Shown: one piece after another, positions 7,101 through 7,399 of the stretch | Layout of the letters: each line of letters begins with the position of its first letter | How positions within the stretch are numbered: position 1 is the first letter of the stretch | Assembly (NCBI GenBank): GCA_027063755.1 | Contig: JAMORD010000087.1 | Span: forward strand, 1 to 7,399 | Reading direction: 5' to 3' | Origin: a bacterium | Lineage (GTDB): Bacteria; Coprothermobacterota; Coprothermobacteria; Coprothermobacterales; JAADFF01 | Length of the DNA: 7,399 bases | Position numbers and translations under genes: made by a program | Notes under the pieces: generated by a model | Database searches by the model: none | What the model saw: only the letters and a program-made list of their open reading frames with translations | Told to the model about the DNA's origin: nothing

Positions 7101-7399
7101 ATTGCTACCCCTCAGTGGTGCCCGAGGTGGAGAAGATGCTGTATCTGAGTTGGTTGAAGAAATATCTGTAGATGAGAAAACAGCTGATGCTTTTATGGTG
7201 CCTCAGAGTCTATCTCCATTTGCTAAAGGTCTAACATCTGCGGAAGTATGGGCTGTTGCCTACAGGGGGAGAAACTCTATGATGGATAAGAAGCTGACTG
7301 TTGCCTCTTCTGGTGCCACTACAAGGGAGATGGTCTACAAACTCGCACACTTGAAATGGAAAGACATTAAAGATATTGTAACAGGGTATGTAGGTGATA
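4186..7399 (+). CDS. Single-chain RNA polymerase, beta and beta' fused (C-terminus beyond right edge)
   Basis: 1071 codons without a stop, open at the right edge. A DNA-dependent RNA polymerase with beta and beta' catalytic barrels in one chain. Beta part: NPTQKGILCPVHTPES (194-209, fork-loop/rifampicin region), VPYFNYSDAPRVMMGAK (249-265), GYTIEDGIVVS (302-312), GDKLTGRHGNKGVVS (420-434, with K422 and K430 matching E. coli K1065 and K1073), PLGVISRKNIG (460-470), QPVGGRQNRGGQRLGEMEIW (562-581). Beta' part: KYGLFRRYVLGKR with GRAVIVPDP (746-769), GRQPSLHKHSIQAF (801-814), ADFDGD (D837, D839, D841 binding the catalytic Mg2+), GEPAVLFGHD, SGARGG (977-982), and a bridge helix ending VASSGATTRE. 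About 150 residues joining the halves contain no cysteine, so no beta' zinc ribbon. The trigger loop must lie past the window. ATG at 4186 follows AAAGGTGGTG; an in-frame GTG at 4168 lacks a ribosome site. Much shorter than Helicobacter-type rpoBC fusions. Polymerase identity is firm; sigma use, promoters and origin are unknown. Confidence 0.96.
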   Translation, partial: MIEHLRHLRKLILSQYPIFNDEYMSRIASEKIDFSLEEIDKDVYIVNGKKQGHVVARYMVPAQRIMHWKGKDWVSPLIFLPHEEDWKKSKVDYTRGIYVPAYMLSFIKKMYFRLLSDKSTEEIDDVYVIDLMPSVGTERVKVYWDVPFVSTSFPVWYDITDENAISQISYKNLVILPLFAEHDVLSYRKYRAVNPTQKGILCPVHTPESKKMGFYLYMAHGASYDEQTFSIVPAEDDEKQFSTAVLHVPYFNYSDAPRVMMGAKNYKQAVKVDGAEEPVISTGYETEALGKNALVVYGLYKGYTIEDGIVVSRSFAQKMKHIDVVTVSIDIGEGMLKTLNINVKVGDVVKPWQVIAEYRQFDKKKKVYFPSFAPGRLKAIRQLPDRDFLLASASLKPDSKYQLPVTVVFEIEVERPLRVGDKLTGRHGNKGVVSKIVDDKDMPHVYIDGKYIPVDVVMTPLGVISRKNIGALIETSFSVTKKHGLNVKMGPYVQLETGDIEAVRKKLQDLGADRYGRFKVYFGGKEFYALAGYQYILRLHHHAETKLSVRGKDGPVNIFGQPVGGRQNRGGQRLGEMEIWTLMSHGKKDVFHYVMSLAGKDRAWETYRYLLLLMGVSLSIKGNKVTWSALTTKTAWKKHIKHVRSVDKIGDKPKLYQVKDEKGYYIARYLWPYFFPRKLYERRSGKAKPIINSRFNIVPKYVPKVLSLYGGMTVDKKKMEKKDVSYRHLPTLDVVIGYAKAEQSSKYGLFRRYVLGKRLNCTGRAVIVPDPTLDLTTIRIPRVMYEEFGGKGGKPIWVLLGRQPSLHKHSIQAFKAVPWDEYAIAVSPMICSGFGADFDGDTMWLIHVRDSKRLKASLNDMTLLANFYLLRNGEPAVLFGHDYAWGYFLEHGGDIAERVKRFIVGDSANMPRVDRNNIRKLEKSYFSAEHLENSIKDLHRYLDTATYYPPSFTFFMLYDAIHGDKNALQFILLLPLSGARGGEDAVSELVEEISVDEKTADAFMVPQSLSPFAKGLTSAEVWAVAYRGRNSMMDKKLTVASSGATTREMVYKLAHLKWKDIKDIVTGYVGD

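Noticed and set aside
4186-7399. Housekeeping rpoB-rpoC fusion like that of Helicobacter or Wolbachia
   Set aside because: Those fusions keep full-length beta and beta' (close to 2900 residues). Here beta motifs end near residue 600 and the beta' metal site is already at 837, with the zinc-ribbon region missing.
1-7399. tRNA, rRNA, CRISPR array, insertion sequence or attachment site
   Set aside because: No cloverleaf-like sequence, regular spaced repeats, transposase or integrase motifs, or flanking duplications were seen on either strand.

Overview
The window looks like a moderately AT-rich bacterial genome segment, possibly from a thermophile: codon use favours ATA for Ile and AGA/AGG for Arg, starts are TTG, GTG and ATG behind strong GGAGG ribosome sites, and two textbook Rho-independent terminators are present. 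The bacterial assignment rests on a FapA/DUF342 protein and a methyl-accepting chemotaxis protein. The thermophile idea is only a hint from codon use and a prefoldin gene, a family typical of archaea and eukaryotes. I cannot name the genus.

Layout. Complement(<1..1484) is a FapA-type polymer-forming beta-helix protein, running off the left edge. Divergently transcribed from it, 1639..2079 encodes a prefoldin alpha-type chaperone subunit. A 55-codon gene (2086..2253) follows closely in the same frame and resembles just the beta-hairpin core of prefoldin beta. A perfect hairpin terminator closes this pair and overlaps the small gene's stop codon. A monocistronic membrane chemoreceptor (2428..4008) follows, closed by a second perfect terminator.

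The striking part is 4186..>7399. This one open frame of at least 1071 codons carries, in order, the hallmark motifs of RNA polymerase beta and then of beta' in a single compact chain. On the beta side: the PT..G..CP..TPE block, the SDA.R..MGA block, the GY..ED block, GDKLTGRHGNKG, PLGV.SR.NIG, and GGQRLGEMEIW. On the beta' side: the FRRYVLGKR...GRAVI block, GRQPSLH, ADFDGD and the bridge helix. It is far shorter than beta plus beta', lacks a recognisable beta' zinc ribbon, and seems to lack the usual sigma-binding flap tip and clamp coiled coil. The metal-binding aspartates and both beta lysines are intact. It is best read as a single-chain two-barrel RNA polymerase, additional to the host enzyme and perhaps of viral or plasmid origin. 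The window stops just after the bridge helix, so the trigger loop and the C-terminus are not visible.

How the genes fit together. FapA-like proteins and chemoreceptors both suggest a flagellated, chemotactic cell. The prefoldin pair would be cytosolic protein-folding machinery. The polymerase gene sits behind a terminator with its own candidate extended -10 promoter, so it appears to be an independent unit. No integrase, transposase, phage structural gene, tRNA, rRNA or CRISPR array is visible.
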